Source of the DNA: a virus
Direction: 5' to 3' (one strand)
IMG/VR virus record: IMGVR_UViG_3300032291_002399
Location: 1-20,709 of that record
Length of the DNA: 20,709 bases
Below, one piece after another: positions 15,110 through 20,709 of this stretch; within the stretch, counting starts at the first letter, position 1, and the number at the start of each line of letters is the position of its first letter. The notes under the pieces are model-generated. The model was not told the DNA's origin. It worked only from the letters and a program-made list of their open reading frames with translations, and ran no database searches. A program made the position numbers and the translations under genes.

Positions 15110-15360
15110 GCAAGCACACACCGGGACCGTGGGCCGTAGCCGACGTCGGCGAGGTCGTCGTCTGCGCGACTGGGAGGACGCTCTGCGACGTCTACTCGTC
15201 TCCCGCGACCGGAGACGAACAGGCTGACGCTGACGCCCACCTTATCGCCGCCGCGCCGGACATGCTGGCAGCGCTGGAGTTGCTGCTGCCGTATCTGGAA
15301 GATTGCCGGATGGACTCTGAGGCCCGCGCCGCCATCGCCAAAGCGAAAGGCCAGCCATGA
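15106..15360 (+). CDS. HTPGPW-type conserved small phage protein
   Basis: This 84-residue protein has the two marks of a widespread but uncharacterised phage family: KHTPGPWAVADVG at the N-terminus and DAHLIAAAPDMLAALE in the second half. Function is unknown for the family. It overlaps both neighbours by 4 bases. No membrane segment is present. Confidence 0.75.
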   Translation: MSKHTPGPWAVADVGEVVVCATGRTLCDVYSSPATGDEQADADAHLIAAAPDMLAALELLLPYLEDCRMDSEARAAIAKAKGQP

Positions 15361-15518
15361 TCGCCCGCATCCGTCGGTGGATGGACTCGTGGATGGTCGT
15401 CGATGTCGACGACGTCGTGATCGTGCCCATCGACAAGTGGCACGAGATCATTGGCGAGCGTGATCGCCTGCGTCTGGAAGTGGAGCGGCTGCGGTCGCTT
15501 GTGAGGGGTGGAGTGTGA
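15357..15518 (+). CDS. 53-residue protein with short coiled coil
   Basis: ATGA and GTGA overlaps link it to both neighbours. It starts MIARIRRWMDSWMVVDVDD and ends in a heptad-like helix (ERDRLRLEVERLRSLVRG). Function is unknown. The C-terminal helix suggests self-association or binding to another phage protein. Confidence 0.55.
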   Translation: MIARIRRWMDSWMVVDVDDVVIVPIDKWHEIIGERDRLRLEVERLRSLVRGGV

Positions 15519-16213
15519 GCCCCATCGATCTGCGCCTTGGGCGCTGGCAGGACGTGCTGGCCGACGTGACGATGTGCGATGCGGTGATCTGTGACCCGCC
15601 GTATTCGGCGAGGACAGACGAAGGCTACATGAGCCACGGGTCCCACGAAGTCGCCATGACGACGGACATCGGCTACTGTCCCATTGGGCAGGCTGACGCC
15701 GAAGCCCTCGCGGCGTCACTCGCCCCGCGCACGAAGCGGTGGGCGGTCATCTTCGGCGACCACATCAGCCGCGAGTGGCACGCCAATGCGTGGGAGGCTC
15801 AAGGCTGGTACGTCTTCGCTCCGGTCATCTGGGTGAAGCGGGGAGCCGCGCCAAGGTTCCGTGCCGATGGTCCCGCGTCGCAGGTCGACCACATCATGGT
15901 CGCACGCCCACGCAAGAACCTCGACGAACAAGACATGGGCAGCCGCCCCGGCTGGTATCTCGTCGACACACCACGAGCCGGCAACGACTATCACGGCGTC
16001 ACGGGCAGCAAGTGCATCAAGGGAATGCGCGCCATCGTCCGCGACTACAGCCGCCCCGGCGATCTCATCGTCGACCCGTTCTGCGGCAGCGGCACCACTG
16101 CCCTTGCCGCCGCGATGGAGGGTCGCAGGTGCATCACAAGCGAAGAGAAGCCCGAGCACTACGCCATCGCCAAGCGACGCCTCGACAGAGGCTATCAACC
16201 CGGTCTGATTTGA
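15515..16213 (+). CDS. DNA methyltransferase (amino-methyl type, DPPY motif)
   Basis: This 232-residue enzyme methylates adenine N6 or cytosine N4 using S-adenosylmethionine. The catalytic motif CDPPYS lies at 26-31, and the cofactor motif DPFCGSGTT near the C-terminus (187-195), so the motif order is that of the beta class. ITSEEKPEHYAIAKRRL completes the cofactor fold. No restriction enzyme gene is nearby, so it looks like an orphan methylase that protects phage DNA or controls expression. The start is GTG 15515, overlapping the previous stop (GTGA). The target sequence cannot be read from the protein. Confidence 0.9.
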   Translation: MSPIDLRLGRWQDVLADVTMCDAVICDPPYSARTDEGYMSHGSHEVAMTTDIGYCPIGQADAEALAASLAPRTKRWAVIFGDHISREWHANAWEAQGWYVFAPVIWVKRGAAPRFRADGPASQVDHIMVARPRKNLDEQDMGSRPGWYLVDTPRAGNDYHGVTGSKCIKGMRAIVRDYSRPGDLIVDPFCGSGTTALAAAMEGRRCITSEEKPEHYAIAKRRLDRGYQPGLI

Positions 16214-16225
16214 AGGGAGCACATC

Positions 16226-16435
16226 ATGCACGACACTGAAGGCGAGACGATTGACGACGTGAGACGGCAGAGAGACGAAATGGGCATCCAACTGGCGGCG
16301 CTGCGAGAGCGGCTGCGGTTGGCGATGGACGTCGTCGATGCGTCGCGGGCCTACAGAGACGAGGACGAAGTGTATCTCGACCGTGCCCTCGCCGCCTTCG
16401 ACGCCGTCCCAGGCGACACATCGGAGCGCCCATGA
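16226..16435 (+). CDS. 69-residue charged coiled-coil-like protein
   Basis: A GGGAG ribosome site lies about 8 bases before the ATG. The protein is helical and charged (VRRQRDEMGIQLAALRERLR), with an acidic second half. No family is recognised. It is the first gene after the methyltransferase, which ends 12 bases earlier, and it overlaps the next gene by 4 bases. Confidence 0.6.
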   Translation: MHDTEGETIDDVRRQRDEMGIQLAALRERLRLAMDVVDASRAYRDEDEVYLDRALAAFDAVPGDTSERP

Positions 16436-16569
16436 TCGCCATACTTTTTGCCATCGTCGTCGTCGGCGTAGCTGTCGGCCTTGTCTACCTCGCCGACGTC
16501 TGGGAGGCGCGGGAACGCGCCCGCCGTCGTCACGAAGCCTTGCAATCCTTATATGGACGTGAGCCATGA
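16432..16569 (+). CDS. 45-residue one-pass membrane protein
   Basis: The N-terminal 20 residues form one hydrophobic segment (IAILFAIVVVGVAVGLVYLA), followed by a charged helix (WEARERARRRHEALQSLY). This predicts a membrane anchor with a basic cytoplasmic tail. It lies among early-type small genes, not with the lysis genes, so a membrane-directed host-takeover or superinfection-exclusion role is possible but not shown. It overlaps both neighbours by 4 bases. Confidence 0.6.
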   Translation: MIAILFAIVVVGVAVGLVYLADVWEARERARRRHEALQSLYGREP

Positions 16570-17033
16570 CCCGAGTCCGAGGCACCGACAAACTCGACCC
16601 ACCGTCGACGTACCAGCGAATCATCGAGCGTGGGCCATGGGCCAGCTACGCACGGTGTGAAGAGTGCGGCGTCGACGCCGGCCGCGCTTGTCGCGACATG
16701 AACGACCGCGAGGCGCTAGAGGTCTGCGACGAACGCAGGCTCGTGATCAACGACAGCGCCAGCCGTTGCCGTGTGCGAAACGTCGACGACGAGAAGCCCG
16801 AGAAGTCTCGCCGCGACAAGCCGCCAGCGAGCGACAAGCGCACGAAGAAACGACGAGAGGAAGGCAAGGCGGGCCAGCCGGTGTACGTCGCCTGCCACCA
16901 CTGTGGCGAGCCGACCCGACTGTGGGGGCAGGGCCTGATCTCCGGCCGCACATGGTGCGCCGCTACGGAGTGCCGTCGTCACAAGGGCAGGGTGTATCGT
17001 GCTGAGCGCGGGCTCAGCAGGAGGAGCGCATGA
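16566..17033 (+). CDS. Zinc-finger protein with two cysteine clusters
   Basis: This 155-residue protein has a first cluster CEECGVDAGRAC near residue 31, similar to the CxxC-x-G-x-C form often seen in actinobacterial and phage small zinc proteins. A very basic linker follows (SDKRTKKRREEGKAG), then a second cluster VACHHCGEPTRLWG continuing to WCAATECRRH. Both likely bind zinc and contact nucleic acid. No enzyme domain is visible. GTGAGCC and the ATG overlap the previous gene. The function is unknown; a transcription or nuclease-associated factor is possible. Confidence 0.65.
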   Translation: MTRVRGTDKLDPPSTYQRIIERGPWASYARCEECGVDAGRACRDMNDREALEVCDERRLVINDSASRCRVRNVDDEKPEKSRRDKPPASDKRTKKRREEGKAGQPVYVACHHCGEPTRLWGQGLISGRTWCAATECRRHKGRVYRAERGLSRRSA

Positions 17034-17227
17034 GCGAATTCACTCACTGTCACATGAACCGAGGTGCCCTTGAACGCCGCGCCGATGCACTCGCCCGTTC
17101 CGAGGCGGCGCTACGCGCCGACCTCGCCGAGTGCCGCGCCGAGAAGGAGCGACTCCGCAAGTTGAGTCTGCACCTGCAGGCCACGATTGACCGCATCCGT
17201 GTGGCTTGTGGGCCGGGCAGCCGTTAG
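17030..17227 (+). CDS. 65-residue coiled-coil protein, last gene of the rightward operon
   Basis: GGAGGAG lies just before the ATG, which overlaps the previous stop. Most of the chain is a charged heptad-like helix (RADALARSEAALRADLAECR, then AEKERLRKLSLHLQATIDRI). No family is recognised. Its TAG stop overlaps the TAA stop of the gene coming from the other strand, so there is no terminator between the two operons. Confidence 0.6.
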   Translation: MSEFTHCHMNRGALERRADALARSEAALRADLAECRAEKERLRKLSLHLQATIDRIRVACGPGSR

Positions 17228-17820
17228 CCCGTGACGACGAGCGGATACCCTCTGACCACGCGATAGCGCCTCGGTGACGCGCCCCACATGACCTCAGCCT
17301 GTAGGGTGCGTCGGTCGATTTGGACCACCTTCGCCGGTGCGCTGTCGGTCGCGTAAATCACGTCGTCGTCGTAGGCGAGCGCCATGATCCAGTGCTCGCC
17401 TACGTCGTCGCCGGTGTAGTCGACATGCAACCACGCGAACCCGTGCCGTGGTGAGATGCCGTGGCGGTCGATTGCGTCGCAGATGGCCACCGACAACTGC
17501 CGCGCCGACATGGCCCCTTTGGCGACCGTCCAGGCTGATTCAGTGTCAGGGCAGGAGAGCCCCGCAGACCGCGCCAAACGTGGCAGGACGGCGAGCGACG
17601 AGCCGGGTGCCCATACGGGCGGGACCGCCAGCGCGGCGCGGTCACAGACGGTCTGAGGCGTTGCGCCAGCGCGAATGCCCGAGGCCCGCTGTGCTTCGGC
17701 CAGACTGGTGACCGTGCAACCCCATTGCGCGACCGTCTTGCCGCCGTGGCCGTAGGGCGACGCGCCCCATCGGCGGTCGCCTTGCCACATGACGCGAGAC
17801 GGGAGGGGCCAGCCGTGCAT
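17224..17820 (-). CDS. C39-like cysteine peptidase, endolysin candidate
   Basis: This 198-residue protein fits the papain-like C39_2 family, which cleaves peptide bonds, in phages often of cell-wall peptides. The catalytic cysteine C35 lies in QWGCTVTSLAEAQ, preceded by the typical MWQGDRRWGASPYGHG. H143 lies in GEHWIMALAYDDD and D159 in IYATDSA, so the triad order Cys-His-Asp is kept. No signal peptide is seen, so export would need a holin. The ATG at 17820 overlaps the previous stop (TAATG); the frame extending to 18060 has the odd Arg-rich composition of a shadow. It is the last gene of the leftward exit operon. A structural protease role is the alternative. Confidence 0.75.
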   Translation of the reverse strand: MHGWPLPSRVMWQGDRRWGASPYGHGGKTVAQWGCTVTSLAEAQRASGIRAGATPQTVCDRAALAVPPVWAPGSSLAVLPRLARSAGLSCPDTESAWTVAKGAMSARQLSVAICDAIDRHGISPRHGFAWLHVDYTGDDVGEHWIMALAYDDDVIYATDSAPAKVVQIDRRTLQAEVMWGASPRRYRVVRGYPLVVTG

Positions 17821-17948
17821 TATCCGCTTACCGCCATGACGACGTCGGGCTCGCCATAGAATCGAGCCTGCTGCGCGGCCTGCTCTGGCGACATGGCCCA
17901 GAGGTAGCGGGTGCGGCCGTCGACGTAGTGGGCGACGTAGCGTCTCAC
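17820..17948 (-). CDS. 42-residue protein of unknown function
   Basis: The start is GTG 17948 with GAGGA 7 bases upstream, overlapping the previous stop (GTGA). It starts MRRYVAHYVDGRTRYLWA and ends with a helix and a short hydrophobic strand (PDVVMAVSG). No family is recognised. It lies directly before the peptidase gene. Confidence 0.5.
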   Translation of the reverse strand: MRRYVAHYVDGRTRYLWAMSPEQAAQQARFYGEPDVVMAVSG

Positions 17949-18142
17949 TGGCGTTCCTCGATTCGCTTTGCGGCGTCGTCGACGACGTCTGCCACGGCGT
18001 CGTTCTTCGGGTCGTCGTCGCTGCGGAGACGAGCGGCGTACAAGCGAAGAGCGAAGCCAATCACCTCGCGAACGACAGCGTAGATGCCGCCGCCAGCGAG
18101 CATGGCCTGCCACTCTGCGGCGACGTAGTCAGCGAGTTCCAT
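17945..18142 (-). CDS. 65-residue protein with amphipathic helix
   Basis: The ATG at 18142 has AGGGA about 9 bases upstream and lies 14 bases inside the end of the previous gene. The middle (GGGIYAVVREVIGFALRLYA) is partly hydrophobic but carries Arg and Glu, so it suits an amphipathic or weakly membrane-bound helix; the C-terminus is acidic (DDDPKNDAVADVVDDAAKRI). It may assist a holin, inferred from location only. Confidence 0.5.
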   Translation of the reverse strand: MELADYVAAEWQAMLAGGGIYAVVREVIGFALRLYAARLRSDDDPKNDAVADVVDDAAKRIEERQ

Positions 18143-18374
18143 TGTGGTTTCCCTTCAGCAAAAGTGCTTCAATGCGGTCGAATCGTTTGTCCATCTCAGC
18201 CTGCATCTTCTCGACGGAGGACGCCACCATCGCCAGCGCCTCCTTGCTGGCCTTGTCGCTGCGCAACTCCGATGTGATTTCCTCGAGACGACGCACACGA
18301 GCCTGTAGCGCCGCCCATGCCGCTGCGCCACCTGTCGCCGCTGAGAGAGCACCGATAGCAATTTGCTCAATCAC
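18129..18374 (-). CDS. Holin-like protein: N-terminal membrane helix plus coiled coil
   Basis: This 81-residue protein starts at GTG 18374 with a GAGGTG site upstream and overlaps the patatin stop (GTGA). It has one hydrophobic segment at residues 4-23 (QIAIGALSAATGGAAAWAAL) followed by a long charged coiled coil (RVRRLEEITSELRSDKASKE, then KMQAEMDKRFDRIEALLL). Size, one membrane span and place next to a peptidase suit a holin or holin accessory protein that forms or times membrane holes. There is no sequence motif that proves this. Confidence 0.6.
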   Translation of the reverse strand: MIEQIAIGALSAATGGAAAWAALQARVRRLEEITSELRSDKASKEALAMVASSVEKMQAEMDKRFDRIEALLLKGNHNGTR

Positions 18375-19219
18375 GCCACACCTCGAAACCAGCCGCCGCA
18401 GAGGCGCACGGTGTCGTAGCCGGTCGACCACTCACGCTCGACGCGCTGCTTGTTTTTCCTAAACGCCCAATCGTTGACGGCGTCGATGTCGACGTCGAGT
18501 CCGTCGGTGCGTCTCGACTTGCGTTGCGATGGAGCCCACAGGAGAGCACGGGGGATCGCAGAAAGAATCGCCGGAACGTCACCTGGACGGATGCGTCCGG
18601 CCGGGTCCATCGGTGCCTCACCGAGACGCACGGATACGCGAGGCTCAGGCTTATGGTCCCACACGCTATCGACGGTGTTGTCGGTGAGCCCGCCGTCGCC
18701 ATATAGACGAATGTCGGGAGACAACTCCGTGCCGATTGACGGGATGACCGCCGCAGGGACCACGCCGCACATGAACGACGACGACGCGATGACCGCCTCA
18801 CGCACCACAATGCGCGGTGTGCTGTGCTTCGATAGGTAGACGGGCCTCGCCCTGTCGAGGTCGGTCACGCACACCACAAGCCCGCTGGTTGCGTCTCCGA
18901 GTCGTGCGCCCTTGCCGACGTGCGTGTCGACGAGGTCGCCGATGATGTCGAGAGAAAACAGCCCCCCACGAGGGACGCTGGCCGGCGACAGCGCGAGATT
19001 CTGCCCGCTCTCCAGCACGTCGACGAGCATGGCGACGATGACCTCGTCGGGCAGACCAAACGCCTTGCATGCCGCGACGATGGAGCCCGCCGATGCTCCG
19101 CTCCACCCGAGCACTTTTGCGTGTGCGTCGACGGCAGCAGCAGCACCGGCGAGGTAGGTGATAGCGGGGCCACCTCCACTGATACTGGCGTACACTGGAC
19201 GACGTGACATGCCGGTCAC
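18371..19219 (-). CDS. Patatin-like phospholipase
   Basis: This 282-residue lipid acyl hydrolase is predicted to cleave membrane phospholipids. Patatin hallmarks are complete: the oxyanion-hole GGG (15-17) in SISGGGPAITYLAG, the nucleophile S43 in SGASAGS (G-x-S-x-G at 41-45), and the catalytic Asp in LYGDGGLTDN (D175, DGG). No signal peptide is seen. GTG 19219 overlaps the previous stop (GTGA); ATG 19210 is a close alternative. Its place among membrane-protein and peptidase genes suggests a part in cell exit, such as weakening the cell membrane or outer membrane. A role in defence, as with CBASS patatins, lacks a partner cyclase here. Confidence 0.85.
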   Translation of the reverse strand: MTGMSRRPVYASISGGGPAITYLAGAAAAVDAHAKVLGWSGASAGSIVAACKAFGLPDEVIVAMLVDVLESGQNLALSPASVPRGGLFSLDIIGDLVDTHVGKGARLGDATSGLVVCVTDLDRARPVYLSKHSTPRIVVREAVIASSSFMCGVVPAAVIPSIGTELSPDIRLYGDGGLTDNTVDSVWDHKPEPRVSVRLGEAPMDPAGRIRPGDVPAILSAIPRALLWAPSQRKSRRTDGLDVDIDAVNDWAFRKNKQRVEREWSTGYDTVRLCGGWFRGVA

Positions 19220-19476
19220 GGTATCACCGCGACAGGCGAACCGGAACCCCCACCAACGCCGCCGCTTGGTTTGCCCGGTGGCTTTCTAGTGCGGCGTTTT
19301 TTGCGCTTGTCGTCTTCCTCTTCGTCAGTCTCAGAATCGTCGACGTCATGCAGTGATGCCTGCTCGCTATTGAGAAGGCGCACGGCAATCACTTTGACGA
19401 TCCAGTCACCTACAGCCATGCCGAAGCCGACGACGACACACTCGACGAGAAGGATGAACAACTCAAGCATGTCCAT
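19216..19476 (-). CDS. 86-residue membrane protein, possible holin
   Basis: GGGAGG lies 8 bases before the ATG at 19476. Residues 3-34 are strongly hydrophobic (LELFILLVECVVVGFGMAVG, then WIVKVIAVRLL) and could make one long or two short spans. An acidic block follows (DDSETDEEEDD), then a basic Lys/Arg block and a Gly/Ser tail. The acidic-basic tail is unusual and might sense charge or bind a partner. A holin or anti-holin is a reasonable guess. It overlaps the patatin gene by 4 bases. Confidence 0.6.
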   Translation of the reverse strand: MDMLELFILLVECVVVGFGMAVGDWIVKVIAVRLLNSEQASLHDVDDSETDEEEDDKRKKRRTRKPPGKPSGGVGGGSGSPVAVIP

Positions 19477-19478
19477 GG

Positions 19479-20252
19479 TCACGCCCTCCCGTCGTAGCAG
19501 GAGCCATCCCGCCAGAAACGCTGCTCGGTGTAGACGACGATGTCGGCGGTGAATCGGCCAGACTTGCGCTCGATCCAAAACTCTCCGTGGCCTTGTGTCC
19601 ATCCTGTCGGCCCCTTGATGTATGAGCACCTGTCGACGGGAGCGAGGCACGGCAAGCCGAAAGCCCCGCGCACATGCTGCGAGCCTTCCGGGCCAGCGAC
19701 GGGCATCGTGTAGAGCTGTGCGCGGTGACAGTGCCCGATCACCAGGTTCGTGCCGTATCTCAGCAGATGCGACTTGCAGTAGGCGTCGCCGGCAAACACG
19801 CCATGGGTAAAGCCGAGGTGCCCGATCTTGTGGACCTCACCGTATGGCGTCGACGTGATTGCGTGGTCGACGAGACGGAGCGCGGATGCCCACGTTTCCA
19901 TTCCTGCCAGTGCCGGCGCTGTCTTCGCGACGAAGCGCCGATAGCGGTCTTCGTGATTGCCCTCGACGTAGTGGATGGGCTTCTTGCCCATGATCTTGCG
20001 CAGTCGCGACAACTCGTCTCGCACCTGCTCAAGCTCGGCGAGAAACGCCTGTCGCGGTTCTCCGTCGTCGTGCAGCGACACCGCAGCGAAGTCTGCGAAA
20101 TCGCCGTTGATCACGAGCCGGTCGGCCTTGACGTCATCGAGACGTGCAAGGAACGCCCGCCACGCAAACGGGTCATGGAATGGCACATGGACGTCGCTGC
20201 ACACGATGACGTGCTCGACGTCGGCCCGCATCTTTCCCTTGCGCCGGGTCAC
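19479..20252 (-). CDS. Calcineurin-like metallophosphoesterase
   Basis: This 257-residue, two-metal phosphoesterase carries motifs SDVHVPFHD (D20, H22), VINGDFADF (D51), YVEGNHEDR (N99, H100), FTHG (H150) and VIGHCHRA (H174, H176), in the normal order, so an active enzyme is expected. The substrate is unknown; phage members of the family are mostly uncharacterised, with nucleic acid ends, nucleotides or cyclic nucleotides possible. GTG 20252 overlaps the previous stop (GTGA); ATG 20231 with AAGGG upstream gives 250 residues and is also possible. It is the second gene of the exit operon, two bases ahead of the membrane-protein gene. Confidence 0.88.
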   Translation of the reverse strand: MTRRKGKMRADVEHVIVCSDVHVPFHDPFAWRAFLARLDDVKADRLVINGDFADFAAVSLHDDGEPRQAFLAELEQVRDELSRLRKIMGKKPIHYVEGNHEDRYRRFVAKTAPALAGMETWASALRLVDHAITSTPYGEVHKIGHLGFTHGVFAGDAYCKSHLLRYGTNLVIGHCHRAQLYTMPVAGPEGSQHVRGAFGLPCLAPVDRCSYIKGPTGWTQGHGEFWIERKSGRFTADIVVYTEQRFWRDGSCYDGRA

Positions 20253-20479
20253 CGCTCCACTTCCGTGGTGTGCGTCGGCTCGACGTCGGGGTAGTGCCAA
20301 TGAGGATACTCGCCGACGGATCGGTGATTCATCGAGCGCGTCGCGATGTTCATGCCTCCGAAGTAGTCCGCAGAGATGCGACCACCGCCGAGATGACGAC
20401 GCACGAATCCGGGGCAAGCGTAGGTGTCGGAAATGACGACGACGACGGCGTCACCGATAACGGGTGTGCGGATCTTCAT
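20249..20479 (-). CDS. 76-residue protein, unknown, first gene of the exit operon
   Basis: AGGAGG lies 4-5 bases before the ATG at 20479. The N-terminus is hydrophobic strand-like (MKIRTPVIGDAVVVVISDTY); the rest is rich in Gly, His and Tyr (RSVGEYPHWHYPD). One cysteine occurs at about residue 22. No family is recognised. A perfect hairpin stands immediately upstream of its ribosome site, and it overlaps the phosphoesterase gene by 4 bases. Confidence 0.55.
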   Translation of the reverse strand: MKIRTPVIGDAVVVVISDTYACPGFVRRHLGGGRISADYFGGMNIATRSMNHRSVGEYPHWHYPDVEPTHTTEVER

Positions 20480-20490
20480 GGGCCTCCTAG

Positions 20491-20519
20491 ACAACAGGCC
20501 CCACAAGGGGGCCTGTTGT
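20491..20519 (-). terminator. Perfect 12-bp hairpin between virion gene and exit operon
   Basis: ACAACAGGCCCC (20491-20502) pairs with its exact complement at 20508-20519 around a five-base loop. No long T-run follows on either strand, so it may be a weak terminator, an RNA-processing site or a stabilising element for the downstream message. Confidence 0.55.
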
Positions 20520-20540
20520 GTGTCACGTTGTCGTCTACGT

Positions 20541-20709
20541 TCAGCCGATCTTGCGGACGATCAGGCTGAAGTCGCGGATGGTCAGGGCGTGACCGTTGGT
20601 GCCGACGCGCACACGGGCCTCGACGGTGTCGCCGACAGCGGTCGGCGAGAACACCGCGTAAGCGGCCGGCATACCCATGCGCGAGGCAGTGGCCAGCTCG
20701 GTCTTGCGC
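20541..20709 (-). CDS. C-terminal end of a probable virion protein (partial)
   Basis: The frame enters from the right edge and ends with TGA at 20541-20543, giving the last 56 residues. It reads TELATASRMGMPAAYAVFSP and ends ALTIRDFSLIVRKIG, a beta-rich pattern with alternating hydrophobic residues typical of the C-terminus of a fibre, tail or decoration protein. The identity cannot be fixed from this fragment. Confidence 0.55.
   Translation of the reverse strand, partial: RKTELATASRMGMPAAYAVFSPTAVGDTVEARVRVGTNGHALTIRDFSLIVRKIG

Noticed and set aside
18371-20252. CBASS-type defence operon (patatin plus phosphoesterase)
   Set aside because: No nucleotidyltransferase or other CBASS signature gene lies in the operon; a lysis role fits the neighbours better.

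Overview
The window is a compact, GC-rich segment of a tailed double-stranded DNA phage (or a prophage of one). It carries a terminase, a portal, head-assembly genes, a replication and recombination block, many tiny unknown genes and a lysis-type block. Genes are packed with ATGA or GTGA stop/start overlaps, GTG starts are common, and Shine-Dalgarno motifs (AAGGAG, GGAGG) and a TTGACA-type promoter are visible. A high-GC bacterial host is therefore likely, but its identity cannot be read from this sequence. No integrase or clear lysogeny repressor is present. The window cuts genes at both ends.

Layout, left to right. (1) Positions 1-5459, minus strand, read right to left: a putative small terminase subunit, the large terminase subunit, portal, an SPP1 gp7/Mu gpF-like minor head protein, a virion-morphogenesis (tail-completion) protein, a terminator, then an unrecognised protein running off the left edge. 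(2) Positions 5460-5880: a gene-free stretch with two strong leftward terminators, an AT-rich island and a third hairpin. (3) Positions 5881-10173, minus strand: a primase-polymerase/helicase fusion and an SF2 helicase whose C-terminus resembles the tip of bacterial SSB. (4) Positions 10174-10247: a divergent control region with an almost perfect 40-bp dyad that contains a promoter. (5) Positions 10248-13291, plus strand: Sak4-like ATPase, DUF669 single-strand binding protein, Xre-type HTH protein, RusA resolvase, an HTH-like protein and a DEDD exonuclease. (6) Positions 13292-17227, plus strand: a second promoter that shares a 12-base -35 element with the first. It drives a train of about 14 small genes, including a very acidic protein, an Imm5-like alanine-repeat protein, a ribbon-helix-helix candidate, a DNA methyltransferase, a one-pass membrane protein and a zinc-binding protein. 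(7) Positions 17224-20479, minus strand: eight overlapping genes including a metallophosphoesterase, a patatin-like phospholipase, small membrane proteins and a C39-like cysteine peptidase. Upstream lies the C-terminal end of a probable virion protein at the right edge.

How they work together: the divergent blocks (3) and (5) form one DNA replication and recombination module. Block (6) looks like early host-takeover or accessory genes. Blocks (1) and (7) are late functions: packaging, head building and cell exit. The least expected items are the phospholipase in the exit operon, the SSB-tip mimic on the helicase, the shared dyad promoter element, and a strong excess of GTCGAC and GACGTC across the window.
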